Assembly: GCA_913009825.1 (NCBI GenBank) | Contig: CAJVYQ010000018.1 | Coordinates: forward strand, 1-64,000 | Direction of reading: 5' to 3' | Source: an uncultured Deferribacteres bacterium | GTDB taxonomy: Bacteria > Zhuqueibacterota > JdFR-76 > DREG01 | DNA length: 64,000 bases | Part shown: positions 25,795 to 34,800 of the stretch, in pieces | Layout: each line of letters starts with the position of its first letter | Numbering within the stretch: the first letter of the stretch is position 1 | Position numbers and translations under genes: made by a program | Notes under the pieces: model-generated | Seen by the model: the letters and a program-made list of their open reading frames with translations, nothing else | What the model was told of the DNA's origin: nothing | The model's database searches: none

Positions 25795-27780
25795 ATGAAA
25801 AAGGTTATTTTATTTTTTTCCGTACTCTTCTTGTTCTCCGGTTTTAATTCTGTCTCGTTTTCCCAAAACCGGGAAATATTGATTAAATTCAAGCCGGATG
25901 TATCTGACGCGAGGCGGGATTCGATTTTGCAGCAGTTGCATGTTACACTCGATAGAGAGTTGAAAAGTTTACGTATTGCCGTCTGCCGGTTACCGCAAAA
26001 CAGCGCTATGGAAACGGTTCAAAAAAAGGCGGAAGAATTTGCTGAAATTGAATACAGTGAAGCCAATGTTTCTTACCGAACCCTCGACGAACAAACGGTT
26101 CAGAAAAAAATACAGGAGAAACTCCCTTTTAAATTGGCTGATTTGGACAAATTTACTATCCAGCCGGAACAGGTCATCGTCAAGTACAAATTTTCAGCTA
26201 CGATTGGGCAGATTGATCAATTTACCAAATCGCAGGGATATACACAGCTTAAACATATCCCGCGGCTGGGCGCTCATGTTTACAAAACTCCGGCGGGGCA
26301 AAAAATACGGAATGTTGTTATTGCCTGTGCCGTGGAGAATATAGTAGATTATGTAGAACCTAATTATATCGTCCGTGCTTTCGATTTGCCAAATGACCCG
26401 AAATTAAAAGATCAGTGGGGTTTATTCAACAAAGATGATCACGACATAGACGCTCCGGAGGCCTGGCAAATCCAGACCGGAGATCCTGCTGTATCGATCG
26501 GAATCGTGGATACCGGTATCGATTATAACCACGAAGATTTGCGGGACCGGTATTGGCATAATTCGGGTGAAATGGGTGACGGCAAAGAGAACAACGGCAT
26601 CGATGACGACGATAACGGCTACGTGGATGATTGGCGCGGCTGGGATTTTAAAGGCATGGATAACAATCCCATGGACGATAACGGTCATGGGACTCACTGT
26701 GCCGGAATTGCTGCCGCAACGGGAAACAACGGGAAAGGAGGAACCGGTGTGGCCTGGCATGCTTCTTTAATTGCGCTGAAATTTTTAGGCATGGACGGCA
26801 GCGGGACAGTTGCCGATGCCGCCGAAGCGATCGTTTACGGCACTGATAACGGGATTAAAATTCTCAGCAATAGCTGGGGCGGCACCGATTATTCCCAAAC
26901 GCTGGAGGATGCGGTAAAATATGCGGCAAGCCGGTCGGTGCTGTTTTTAGCCGCTGCCGGCAATGATAAGGAGGATAATGACAGCAGCCCTCACTATCCC
27001 TGTAACTTAACGGAAGAAAATGTTATTTCTGTTGCCGCCAGCGATGAGGACGACCGGCCGGCGAATTTTTCTAACTACGGCGCCAAATCAGTGGACATCG
27101 CCGCGCCGGGCACCAACATTGTCTCCACTTATCTGCACAATAAATACGAAATTTTAAGCGGCACATCCATGGCTACGCCGTTTGTTTCCGGAACCGCCGC
27201 CCTTATCCGCGCTGAATTTCCCGGTATCTCCATGCATTATGTCAAACTCCGGTTGCTGGGCGGTGTGGATTATCCGGGCAACTGGGAAGGATTAACCCTG
27301 ACCGGTGGCCGGCTGAATGCGGCCAAATCTTTATCACACTCACCCATCGTTGCTCTGCCGGTAAAATACAAAGACACCAAAGATACCGCCGGACCGTATA
27401 AAATTTCCGCTTATATAATCGATGACAGTTCATTGGCCTCGGTAAAATTGATTTATTATTTCAACAATTTTTCTCAAAAAGAAATATTGCAAATGAAGAT
27501 GCAGGGTAATGATAAATATGAAGCAGGAATTCCCGGGCAGGCCTACGGCTCTGCCGTATCATATTACATTGTAGCAGAAGATTATGATACCAATCGAACG
27601 GCAAGCAGAGTTTTTCATTTCAAAGTTTCGGAAACCGGGAACGGTTGCTGTGGTGGAGCCGCTTTTGCTGCAGCGCAAAATGACAACAACCGGATTTTCA
27701 CCGGTGCCGTTTTGCTGGCTAATCTTTTTATCGTGATTGTGCCATGGGGATTGCTGCGCAGGTTTTACGGGAGAAAATAA
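25795..27780 (+). CDS. Subtilisin-like serine protease (S8) with two propeptide-like domains and a C-terminal anchor
   Basis: 661-aa secreted protease. Signal peptide 1-24. Two propeptide-like modules follow (REILIKFKPDVSDARRDSIL from residue 24; EQVIVKYKFSATIGQIDQFT from about 124), each ending in a YSEANVSY- or YVEPNYIV-type motif. The S8 domain has the catalytic triad Asp239 (GIVDTGIDYNHED), His298 (NGHGTHCAGIAA) and Ser458 (SGTSMATPFVSG). It also has acidic Ca-binding-like inserts (NNGIDDDDNGYVDDW). A small beta domain (540-605) precedes the C-terminus: NGCCGGAAFAA, a hydrophobic helix, and RRFYGRK, a Cys/Gly motif plus helix plus basic cluster resembling processed sorting signals (GlyGly-CTERM or MYXO-CTERM style). 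Either a membrane anchor or a cleavage signal. Confidence 0.9.
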   Translation: MKKVILFFSVLFLFSGFNSVSFSQNREILIKFKPDVSDARRDSILQQLHVTLDRELKSLRIAVCRLPQNSAMETVQKKAEEFAEIEYSEANVSYRTLDEQTVQKKIQEKLPFKLADLDKFTIQPEQVIVKYKFSATIGQIDQFTKSQGYTQLKHIPRLGAHVYKTPAGQKIRNVVIACAVENIVDYVEPNYIVRAFDLPNDPKLKDQWGLFNKDDHDIDAPEAWQIQTGDPAVSIGIVDTGIDYNHEDLRDRYWHNSGEMGDGKENNGIDDDDNGYVDDWRGWDFKGMDNNPMDDNGHGTHCAGIAAATGNNGKGGTGVAWHASLIALKFLGMDGSGTVADAAEAIVYGTDNGIKILSNSWGGTDYSQTLEDAVKYAASRSVLFLAAAGNDKEDNDSSPHYPCNLTEENVISVAASDEDDRPANFSNYGAKSVDIAAPGTNIVSTYLHNKYEILSGTSMATPFVSGTAALIRAEFPGISMHYVKLRLLGGVDYPGNWEGLTLTGGRLNAAKSLSHSPIVALPVKYKDTKDTAGPYKISAYIIDDSSLASVKLIYYFNNFSQKEILQMKMQGNDKYEAGIPGQAYGSAVSYYIVAEDYDTNRTASRVFHFKVSETGNGCCGGAAFAAAQNDNNRIFTGAVLLANLFIVIVPWGLLRRFYGRK

Positions 27781-27827
27781 ACCGGGATTATAATTTGATG
27801 TATCATCCCGATGTATTAAAACGAGCA

Positions 27828-27963
27828 TAATTAGTGCCTGTCCGAATTTGTCATTCCCGCATGCTTTTAGCGGGAATCCATTGCTGCACTTGAGTAGATT
27901 GCCTGCCTGTGCAGACAGGCCGGAATGATAATATCATGTGTATTTTCGAACAGACACTAATTA
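27828..27963. mobile_element. Family C MITE-like element
   Basis: 136 bases between TAATTAGTGCCTGTCCGAA and TTCGAACAGACACTAATTA. The flanks GCA and TGC extend the inverted symmetry. The interior contains ATTCCCGCATGC/GCGGGAATCC and GCCTGCCTGTGCAGACAGGC hairpins. Confidence 0.75.
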
Positions 27964-28186
27964 TGCTAAAACCAATAGAGAACCGGGTACTTATGTGAAT
28001 CCACGATTTGAAGATCGTGGAACAAATTATCAAGCACCTTTCTTCGGGCTTTCGTCCAAAAGAGCGATTATTGTGTTGTTCAGGAATTTTTTTTAGCGAG
28101 GATTTACCTTAATTCAATAAATGAATTCACGGTAAAACATTCCGGAATAACCTGGTATTGCCTATCTAAAGTTCTAAAAAATAGTT

Positions 28187-28341
28187 GTAACTACTCAGGT
28201 GCACTTGTTTTTTTATGTGCAGGAAACTTTCCACTGAGTTTATCCTGAGCTTGACGAAGTGCTCAGGCCGGCTTCAATAGCCATGCTGACCGGAGTCGAA
28301 GCGTGATTACAATTAATTCATGGAGCACACCTGAATAGTTA
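28187..28341. mobile_element. Family A MITE-like element (long-inner-hairpin subtype, reverse orientation)
   Basis: 155 bases from GTAACTACTCAGGTGCAC to a right end CACCTGAATAGTTA. It contains CTTGACGAAGTGCTCAGG and GGAGTCGAAGCGTGATTACA, in inverse orientation to the copies at 23319 and 48717. Confidence 0.7.
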
Positions 28342-28450
28342 AAAAAAATTGCAAGCAGCAAATATTTTGTTGCATGAGTTCAGTATTTTTTACTCATTTT
28401 AAAAACGGAATTTTCTTTTTCACAGAACATTTACACACACGGAGGTAAAC

Positions 28451-29932
28451 ATGAAATCAATTGTCCGGGCAGGTGCATTTTTCCTTTTCGGTTTATTGTT
28501 CATCAATGCGGTTTCGGCACAGGAATTTAGCGGAAATTTCGGCATAGGTATTTTTGCCGGCCCGCAGAAACTGGTAGGCGGCAATACTGATAAATCCATG
28601 ATTGGCCCCTGGGGCGGTGTGACTTTGTTTTTCGGTCTGTCTGACCGCGTTGTTTTAAGCTTCTCTGCGGGAGATGGCTGGACCCACTATGCAGACGCGC
28701 AAGATCCTTTCGCAAAAACCAGTGCGGCGCACTGGCAATATTTTCGCACCTGGTTATGGCCGGCGGATGTGAATTTTTCCCTCTATCTGAAAAACAACGG
28801 CAGATTCCGGCCTTATCTTCAACTTGGCGCCGGTATTTTGGTGTGGCAGTTAAATTATGAGCGCTGGGGCAGCGATCTGTTTTCTCCTTCAGGCTTCAAC
28901 AAAACAGGCACACAATACAATGCCAAAGGGAATGCGGGCCTGGGCGTTACCATTGCCCTGTCTCAACATCTTCTGTTGGATCTCAGCGGCAGGTATCATT
29001 ATCTTTACGATCAAAATCGGGACAACATCGGCGACGGCTACGATTGGGTGAAAGTAAATAATGACAATTACGGCGATGTGGTCTCCAAGCGTCCCGGCGA
29101 TGTGAATAACGGCATCCTGGAATTTCGTATCGGTTTGAACCTCTTGTTCGGCGGCCCCAAAGATAGTGATCACGATGGCATCATCGACCGTCTGGACAAA
29201 GCTCCCAACGAGCCGGAAGATTTTGACGGCTTTCAGGATGAGGACGGGGTTCCGGACCCGGACAACGACAACGACGGCATCCCGGATGTGAAAGATAAAT
29301 GCCCAAATGAACCGGAAGATATCGATGGTTTTATGGATACAGACGGCTGCCCCGATCCGGATAACGACCATGATGGTATTTTAGATAAAGATGATAAATG
29401 CCCCAACCAACCGGAGGATTTTGATGGTTTTCAGGATGCGGACGGTTGTCCCGATCCCGATAACGACGGTGACGGCATCCCCGATACCAAGGATTTATGT
29501 CCCAACAAAGCGGAAACTGTCAACGGTTATCAGGACGAAGACGGTTGTCCCGATGAAGCGCCGAAAAAGGAACCGTCGCCTATGAAAAAAGGTGTGAATT
29601 TAATCTTCCCCGGCGTCACATTTCTAACCGGCAGCGCCAAATTGACGGCTCAGGCTAAATTGACGTTGGATAATGTGTACCAGATGCTATATGATCACTC
29701 TGAAGTTGTGATTGAAATCCGCGGTTATACGGACAATACGGGTAGTGCGGCCATCAATCAGAAATTATCCGCCAAACGCGCGCAGTCGGTTAAAGAATAC
29801 CTGACGAATAAAGGAATTTCTGCAAATAAAATAGTGGCGTATGGTTACGGTGAAGAAAATCCTCTCGCCGACAATTCGACCAAAGAAGGCAGAGCAAAAA
29901 ACAGACGGATTGAGTTTGTAAGAATTAAATAG
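28451..29932 (+). CDS. OmpA-family outer-membrane protein with thrombospondin type 3 repeats
   Basis: 493-aa outer-membrane protein. Signal peptide 1-23 (INAVSAQ). An N-terminal beta-barrel-like domain (24-235) with alternating strands such as RFRPYLQLGAGILVWQLNYE. Then about four calcium-binding TSP3 repeats rich in Asp (DSDHDGIIDRLDKAP, DNDNDGIPDVKDKCP, DNDHDGILDKDDKCP, DNDGDGIPDTKDLCP; residues about 236-370). The C-terminal OmpA domain (about 385-490) has IEIRGYTDNTGSAAINQKLS and LSAKRAQSVKEYL, the peptidoglycan-binding motif ending in GRAKNRRIEF. It links outer membrane and peptidoglycan. An excellent ribosome site GGAGGT precedes ATG 28451. Common in the FCB group. Confidence 0.93.
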   Translation: MKSIVRAGAFFLFGLLFINAVSAQEFSGNFGIGIFAGPQKLVGGNTDKSMIGPWGGVTLFFGLSDRVVLSFSAGDGWTHYADAQDPFAKTSAAHWQYFRTWLWPADVNFSLYLKNNGRFRPYLQLGAGILVWQLNYERWGSDLFSPSGFNKTGTQYNAKGNAGLGVTIALSQHLLLDLSGRYHYLYDQNRDNIGDGYDWVKVNNDNYGDVVSKRPGDVNNGILEFRIGLNLLFGGPKDSDHDGIIDRLDKAPNEPEDFDGFQDEDGVPDPDNDNDGIPDVKDKCPNEPEDIDGFMDTDGCPDPDNDHDGILDKDDKCPNQPEDFDGFQDADGCPDPDNDGDGIPDTKDLCPNKAETVNGYQDEDGCPDEAPKKEPSPMKKGVNLIFPGVTFLTGSAKLTAQAKLTLDNVYQMLYDHSEVVIEIRGYTDNTGSAAINQKLSAKRAQSVKEYLTNKGISANKIVAYGYGEENPLADNSTKEGRAKNRRIEFVRIK

Positions 29933-29986
29933 GTTGTTTTTAAGTAACACTTTAATTCTTTAAAAAACAGCAAGTAATTATAAGAG

Positions 29987-30054
29987 TGTCATTCCCGAAT
30001 GCTCTTATCGGCCTGTCTGCACAGGCAGGCTGCTTAAATCATGCGGGAATGACA
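29987..30054. repeat. Long hairpin downstream of the OmpA gene
   Basis: TGTCATTCCCG at the left pairs with CGGGAATGACA at the right, with an inner GCCTGTCTGCACAGGCAGGC hairpin. The inner hairpin is shared with the family C elements. It may terminate transcription or be a stripped family C relic. Confidence 0.55.
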
Positions 30055-30153
30055 GGTTGTCTGACAATTTTTATCATTCAAAAAACGAACATATTACCGA
30101 ATTGCTATCGATTGCATTTTATTAATCCGAAAACACGCAGAAAGAGATAACCT

Positions 30154-31068
30154 ATGTTCATCACACAACCCGGCCGGATATCTCCTCATGTTCATTTCGC
30201 CGGCAACCGGATGATATGCAATTACATCATCGCCGCAAAGAAACAGCTGATTTTACTGGACGCCGGCCTCACCCTTTCCGCCGTGATTCTTGAACAGCAG
30301 ATCAACCGGCTACAAACCGGAAATTGCCGGCTGCAGGCTGTCTATCTGACCCATTCCCATTACGATCATCTGGGCAGCGTGCCCTATCTGATGAAAAAAT
30401 TCCCCGGTTTACAGACCGGCGCGCATCCTGTAGCGCAAGAAGTGATGCACAATCCCAAAGCCGTCAAACTGATGCAGGCGTTGAATGAAGAATCAGAAAA
30501 GAAGTACGCCCACCTCATCCGGCTGCCGCCGGAAGCGAAGTTCCGGCCGTTTTTAATCGACAGGATTTTCCGGGATCAGGAGATCATTTACCCGGATGAT
30601 ACTATCAGCATGCAGATTATCTACATGCCGGGGCATAGCAGAGATTCCATCGCATTTTATATTTTGCCGGATAAAGTTCTCTACTGCAGCGACGGAATCG
30701 GCGTGCCCACGCCGACCGGATTTATTCAGGCAACATTTCTCTCCAATTACGATGATTATCTTGCTTCACTTTACAAATTACAAAAGCTGGACATTGATAT
30801 CCTGGCGCTGCCTCACACCGGGGTGATCAAAGGGAGAACGGATATTCAAACTCACTTTGCCGGTTCCATTGACGAGACGGTAGCGCTGCGGGAACGGATC
30901 GCCCGGTATCTGACTGAATTTGACGGAGAAGTAGAAAAAGTTACCCGGCGGATTGCCGAAGAAGATATCGAAAAGCACCAGATCATACAGCCGAGGGAAG
31001 CGTTTATAATTAATCTGAAAGCGATGGTTGTGAAAACGAAAAGGGACATTGAAACCGGCCTTCTTTAA
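30154..31068 (+). CDS. MBL-fold metallo-hydrolase
   Basis: 304-aa cytoplasmic metallo-beta-lactamase-fold enzyme (glyoxalase II/hydrolase type). It carries the zinc ligands HSHYDHLG (residues 69-76), a His in GAHPVAQ near 91, the GHSRDS motif near 168, Asp in YCSDGIG near 185 and PHTGVIKG near 219. A helical insertion of about 45 residues after the metal motif (QEVMHNPKAVKLMQALNEES) and a long C-terminal helix set (RERIARYLTEF onwards) are like the 'hydroxyacylglutathione-hydrolase-like' subfamily acting on unknown esters or thioesters. Flanked by a hairpin on the left and repeat debris on the right. Substrate unknown. Confidence 0.88.
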   Translation: MFITQPGRISPHVHFAGNRMICNYIIAAKKQLILLDAGLTLSAVILEQQINRLQTGNCRLQAVYLTHSHYDHLGSVPYLMKKFPGLQTGAHPVAQEVMHNPKAVKLMQALNEESEKKYAHLIRLPPEAKFRPFLIDRIFRDQEIIYPDDTISMQIIYMPGHSRDSIAFYILPDKVLYCSDGIGVPTPTGFIQATFLSNYDDYLASLYKLQKLDIDILALPHTGVIKGRTDIQTHFAGSIDETVALRERIARYLTEFDGEVEKVTRRIAEEDIEKHQIIQPREAFIINLKAMVVKTKRDIETGLL

Positions 31069-31274
31069 AAATGCCGTGAATTATTTAGTTTAAGAAGGTC
31101 TGTTTCTTGAGTTTCGTTCTTTACAGAAAAAAATCTTAGCTATTCCAATTATTGATAATATTGTAATAACAGGCAAAAAAACAATTTCTGTGTCTCTTGC
31201 ATAAAGTGGAGAAATGATTAATTGCCTGGAATTTTTGAGTAATTGGAAATAAGGAAAATTACGGTAATAATTTT

Positions 31275-31621
31275 GTAACTATTCAGCTCACGTCTGTCTG
31301 ACACAGGCAGAAAACACACGAAACAATCGAATGATCTCATCTAACTTTTTTCCTGTTTTTTTTGAGTCTTTCACGGGCTGCCTGAGTAGTGACAATACCG
31401 TAACACTTTAGTTTTTTGAACAAATCCGCTTTCTCTGCGCTCTCTGCGTCTCTGCGTTTTAAAGCGCCTGTTTTTTTAACGCAGAGACGCGGAGGGCGCA
31501 GAGAAATTGAAAAAATCGTCTGCCTGTTCAGCCCGCGAATTACACGAAATCGTACGAATAGGACAAAATAGTTAACGATTCGCGTTTTTTAGCGATATTA
31601 GCGGGCAACCTGAATAGTTAC
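31275..31621. repeat. Composite family A block, left arm of a 7.4-kb inverted repeat
   Basis: 347 bases made of a 121-base family A element (GTAACTATTCAGCTCACG to CCTGAGTAGTGAC), a CTCTGCG/CGCAGAG hairpin unit, and a second family A piece ending CCTGAATAGTTACC. The whole block recurs in inverse orientation at 38981-39330, nearly identical by eye apart from a few differences (for example near the TTTTTTTAACGCAGAG segment). Confidence 0.8.
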
Positions 31622-32144
31622 CAAAAATCAGTCTTCGACTCCGCTCAGACCGGCTTAAATAGGAAGCCATAGTGAGCGGAATCGAACTGTGGCAAGTATG
31701 GAATTATGATTGGTACTTATTCAGGTATCACCCAAAAACAATAAAAACTCTGCGAACTCTGCGTTTTAATTCCTGCCCTCTTTTTTAATGCAGAGACGCG
31801 GAGGGCGCAGAGAGATAGCACAAGGGAAAAACACTTCACTATTCAGCAATTTGTGATTCCTCATCCTGCTAAATGGAGTTCACTGGTCTGTGGCAGACAG
31901 GTGAGGCCAATCTGAATAGTTACTAAGATTGATTTAATTTCAACTGTTCATTCATATTCTTAATAAATGATAAGAAATCAAAAGTTTATACTTCAGGAGA
32001 AAAATTCTTAGAACAAACTAAGTTCACATTACGAAATTGTCTTATTTCTTTATTCTTAGTGACTTAGTGACTTAGTGTCTTGGTGGCAAAAGTTTATGAA
32101 TTATTCAGGAGACAGAGTACCTAATTCAAACAAGAGGAGTTCCC
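31622..32144. repeat. Further repeat debris upstream of the PepT2-like gene
   Basis: Contains a degraded family A unit with the CTTCGACTCCGCTCAGAC theme ending TACTTATTCAGG (to about 31729), another CTCTGCG/CGCAGAG hairpin unit (about 31747-31815), and a short family A element from CACTATTCAG (31837) to CTGAATAGTTAC (31923). No gene is supported. The last 100 bases hold the leader of the next gene. Confidence 0.6.
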
Positions 32145-33221
32145 ATGTCCGAAAGAATGATTAAGCAGTTTATGGAAATGGTTCAAATCAGCAGCGAGTC
32201 CGGTGAAGAAGCGCAGATGATCGACTATCTTTTGCAGGAGTTTAAAAAACTTGGCGCTGAAGCGATCAAAGACAGCTACGGCAATCTGATGGCAAAAATC
32301 CCGGCGAAGGACTGTACAGGAAAAGAACCCATTTTACTTTCCTGCCATGCAGATACGGTGAAACCGGGAAAAGGGATTAAACCCAGTCTAAAAGAGGGTG
32401 TGATCCGTTCCGACGGCAGCACGATTTTGGGTGCGGATGATAAAGCCGGTATCGCTGAAATGTTGGAGGCATTGCGCATCGCTGAAATTCACCCGCCGGT
32501 GGAAGTGGCCATCAGCAGGCAGGAAGAGGTTGGCTTGTTCGGAGTTAAAAATATGGATTTTAACCTGATCAGCGCAAAGAAGGGATTTTTACTGGATAAC
32601 GATACGTTGGACACCATTGTCATCGGCGGCCCGTCCTATTTTGCCATTGATGTGGAGATCCACGGCCGGTCTGCCCATGCGGGAATGGAGCCGGAAAAGG
32701 GAATTAATGCCATTTTAGCGGCGGCAAAAGCCGTTGCCAATCTACGACTCGGACGGCTGGACGACGAAACCACCGCCAACGTGGGTGTTATTAACGGCGG
32801 CATGATTCGAAACGGCGTGCCGGACAAAGCCACTTTTTTAGCAGAATGCCGCAGCCTAAATCATGACAAAGCGCAGGCTCTGGCCGATGAGATGGTGCAA
32901 ATCATTACCGGGCAGGTCGAATCGATTCAGGCAAAAGTGGACATCAAAGTTGATAATTTGTGCAGAGCGGTGGATATCCCGGAAGATTCTCCCACGGTAC
33001 AAATGTCCAAAAGAGCGCTGCAAAGAGTGGGCATCGACGCCAAAACCACATTTATTACCGGTTTTACCGATGCTTCCATTTACAATAACACGGGCATCGA
33101 AATGGCGGTGGTTGGCATTGGCGCCCGCCTGGAGCATTCTACAGAAGAACACATTTATGTAACCGATATGGAAAAAGCGCTGCAAATGATTCTGGAAATT
33201 TTCCGTCTCTCGGCGGAATAG
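32145..33221 (+). CDS. M20 family peptidase, PepT2/tripeptidase-like
   Basis: 358-aa cytoplasmic zinc peptidase. Metal and catalytic residues of clan MH are visible: LLSCHADTVKPGKG (His and Asp, near residues 62-75), ILGADDKAGIAEML (about 94-107), SRQEEVGLFGVKN (Glu-Glu, about 125-137), LLDNDT (metal Asp near 151). The dimerisation domain begins with GRSAHAGMEPEKGINAI. The last ligand His is in LEHSTEEHIYV (about 330-340). Length and motifs fit the PepT2-like tripeptidase group. Strong ribosome site AGAGGAG before ATG 32145. Stands alone among repeats. Confidence 0.9.
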   Translation: MSERMIKQFMEMVQISSESGEEAQMIDYLLQEFKKLGAEAIKDSYGNLMAKIPAKDCTGKEPILLSCHADTVKPGKGIKPSLKEGVIRSDGSTILGADDKAGIAEMLEALRIAEIHPPVEVAISRQEEVGLFGVKNMDFNLISAKKGFLLDNDTLDTIVIGGPSYFAIDVEIHGRSAHAGMEPEKGINAILAAAKAVANLRLGRLDDETTANVGVINGGMIRNGVPDKATFLAECRSLNHDKAQALADEMVQIITGQVESIQAKVDIKVDNLCRAVDIPEDSPTVQMSKRALQRVGIDAKTTFITGFTDASIYNNTGIEMAVVGIGARLEHSTEEHIYVTDMEKALQMILEIFRLSAE

Positions 33222-33386
33222 ACCATATTGGGCGGGGATGAGAAATGTAAAAAGCCGGTTCCGGGGTTTCCAATCTGATTACTAAAATGCAGGCTTGTTC
33301 GTGAAAAGCACGAATGGAGATTTCTCTCTTCGTCCCGATAAAAACCATCGGGACTGCGCTCGAAATGACATTTACACTATTATACT

Positions 33387-33565
33387 CCTAAATTGAGCGA
33401 TTCTTAATCTAAAGTGGCAACCAATTGGGTGAAATGTCATTCAGAAGGAATCTTATTAGTTTCTTGCTAAAATTTGACAAAATTCCTCCCCGCCTGCATC
33501 GGGCAGGCTGAATGACATTTCACTCTTTGGGTGGTTGTTTTAAATATAGAATCGCTCAATTTAGG
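33387..33565. mobile_element. Family B MITE-like element
   Basis: 179 bases from CCTAAATTGAGCGATTCT to AGAATCGCTCAATTTAGG (perfect 18-base inverted ends). Inner hairpin: GTGAAATGTCATTC and its partner GAATGACATTTCAC. The same core appears in the element at 23510. Confidence 0.8.
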
Positions 33566-33631
33566 AATAACTTAAAGGGTTAAACAGATTTCTCTCCGCC
33601 TTTTGGCGGATCGAAATGACAAAAAAGTGTA

Positions 33632-33650
33632 TTTTCGGACAGACACTATT
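33632..33650. repeat. Solitary family C end
   Basis: TTTTCGGACAGACACTATT, matching the right end of family C elements at 20112 and 27828. A matching left end was not found nearby, so this is probably a truncated copy. Confidence 0.45.
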
Positions 33651-33827
33651 TAGTGTGGTTTGCGGGCAGAACCGGGCAAAATATTTTATTTTTATCTTGA
33701 TATTCTAAAAAAAAATCATTAATCTTTTGCCTGTGATGTTGTTGTGCAATCTTATGTTACTTTTCGCTTTCCCGATCGTATTTAAGATTCGATGTGCCGC
33801 ATTTGATCTTTCTCCGGAGATTCGATA

Positions 33828-34793
33828 ATGAGGAAGTTATTCTTTCCTGTTTTTCTTTTCATTTTTATCCCTGTTTCCGGTTATGCCCAGACAACTATTC
33901 AGCCTGCCGGCAAACCGCAAAGAATCTCCATGAAAGATCATTTTTTTATGCGGCCTTCCTGGGCGCCTTCCGGCGATAAATTGGCTTTCACCGGCGCCAA
34001 TCAAAAAGGGATCTGGATTTTAGAATTGTCTTCCAATGATATCTTTCAGCTTTCCGATAAATCCGGCGCCGGCTATAAATTTTCGTGGTCGCCGGACGGA
34101 GAATATATCGCTTATCGGGCGCGGTATGTGGAAAAAAAGCGAGCCCGGATGGCCATCGAAGTGGTTCAAGTTGAATCGAGAAAAATTATAAAATTATCCG
34201 CAAAGCGGAAACGGTTGGGATTGCCTCTGTGGGGGCGTGATAACAAAACCTTGTTTTTTACACGGAATGAAAAACTCTTTTCCGTCGATACCGGAATCTC
34301 TGTCACTAAAACGCTGCAAAAAAGATTTTTGCCACCGGAAAATGAGATCGTTTTTACCCGGTATCAAAAATTACAGATTGCCCAAATTGATCGACCGGAT
34401 AGTTTGGAGAAATTTTTAAAGAATACGAAAGTCATCAATCCCGTTCTCTCCCCCGACGGGAATTACATCGCCTGTGAAGAATACGTCGGTGATCTGATCG
34501 TGCTGAACCGGGCAACCGGCAAAAGAGTCGATCTTGGCACCGGACATCGCCCGGCTTGGTCTCCCGATGGTAAGTGGGTTTGCTACATGGTAACCGAGGA
34601 TGACGGTCACCGCTATTTGGCTTCCGATATTTATATTTCCAGCATCGACGGTAAGCGGCAATTTAATTTAACCCAAACCGACGAATTGTTGGAAATGAAT
34701 CCTAACTGGTCACCGGACGGAACGGCAATTGCCTATGATGAATTGCAATCCGGTGTGATTTACATCCAAAAATTGCAATACGAACAAAATTAG
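33828..34793 (+). CDS. Secreted TolB-like beta-propeller (PD40) protein
   Basis: 321-aa exported protein with signal peptide 1-21 (ending SGYAQ). At least four PD40/WD40-like blades with the typical WSPDG motif are visible: PSWAPSGDKLAFTGANQKGI, FSWSPDGEYIAYRARYV, PAWSPDGKWVCYMVT and PNWSPDGTAIAYDELQ. Related to TolB propellers; probably binds a periplasmic or surface partner. The stop is directly followed (7 bases) by the amidase gene, so the two are likely cotranscribed and may work on the same envelope process. Confidence 0.82.
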   Translation: MRKLFFPVFLFIFIPVSGYAQTTIQPAGKPQRISMKDHFFMRPSWAPSGDKLAFTGANQKGIWILELSSNDIFQLSDKSGAGYKFSWSPDGEYIAYRARYVEKKRARMAIEVVQVESRKIIKLSAKRKRLGLPLWGRDNKTLFFTRNEKLFSVDTGISVTKTLQKRFLPPENEIVFTRYQKLQIAQIDRPDSLEKFLKNTKVINPVLSPDGNYIACEEYVGDLIVLNRATGKRVDLGTGHRPAWSPDGKWVCYMVTEDDGHRYLASDIYISSIDGKRQFNLTQTDELLEMNPNWSPDGTAIAYDELQSGVIYIQKLQYEQN

Positions 34794-34800
34794 TTTGCCT

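Noticed and set aside
31837-31923. Attachment site or integrated phage end
   Set aside because: It is a short family A element; no integrase or phage genes lie nearby.
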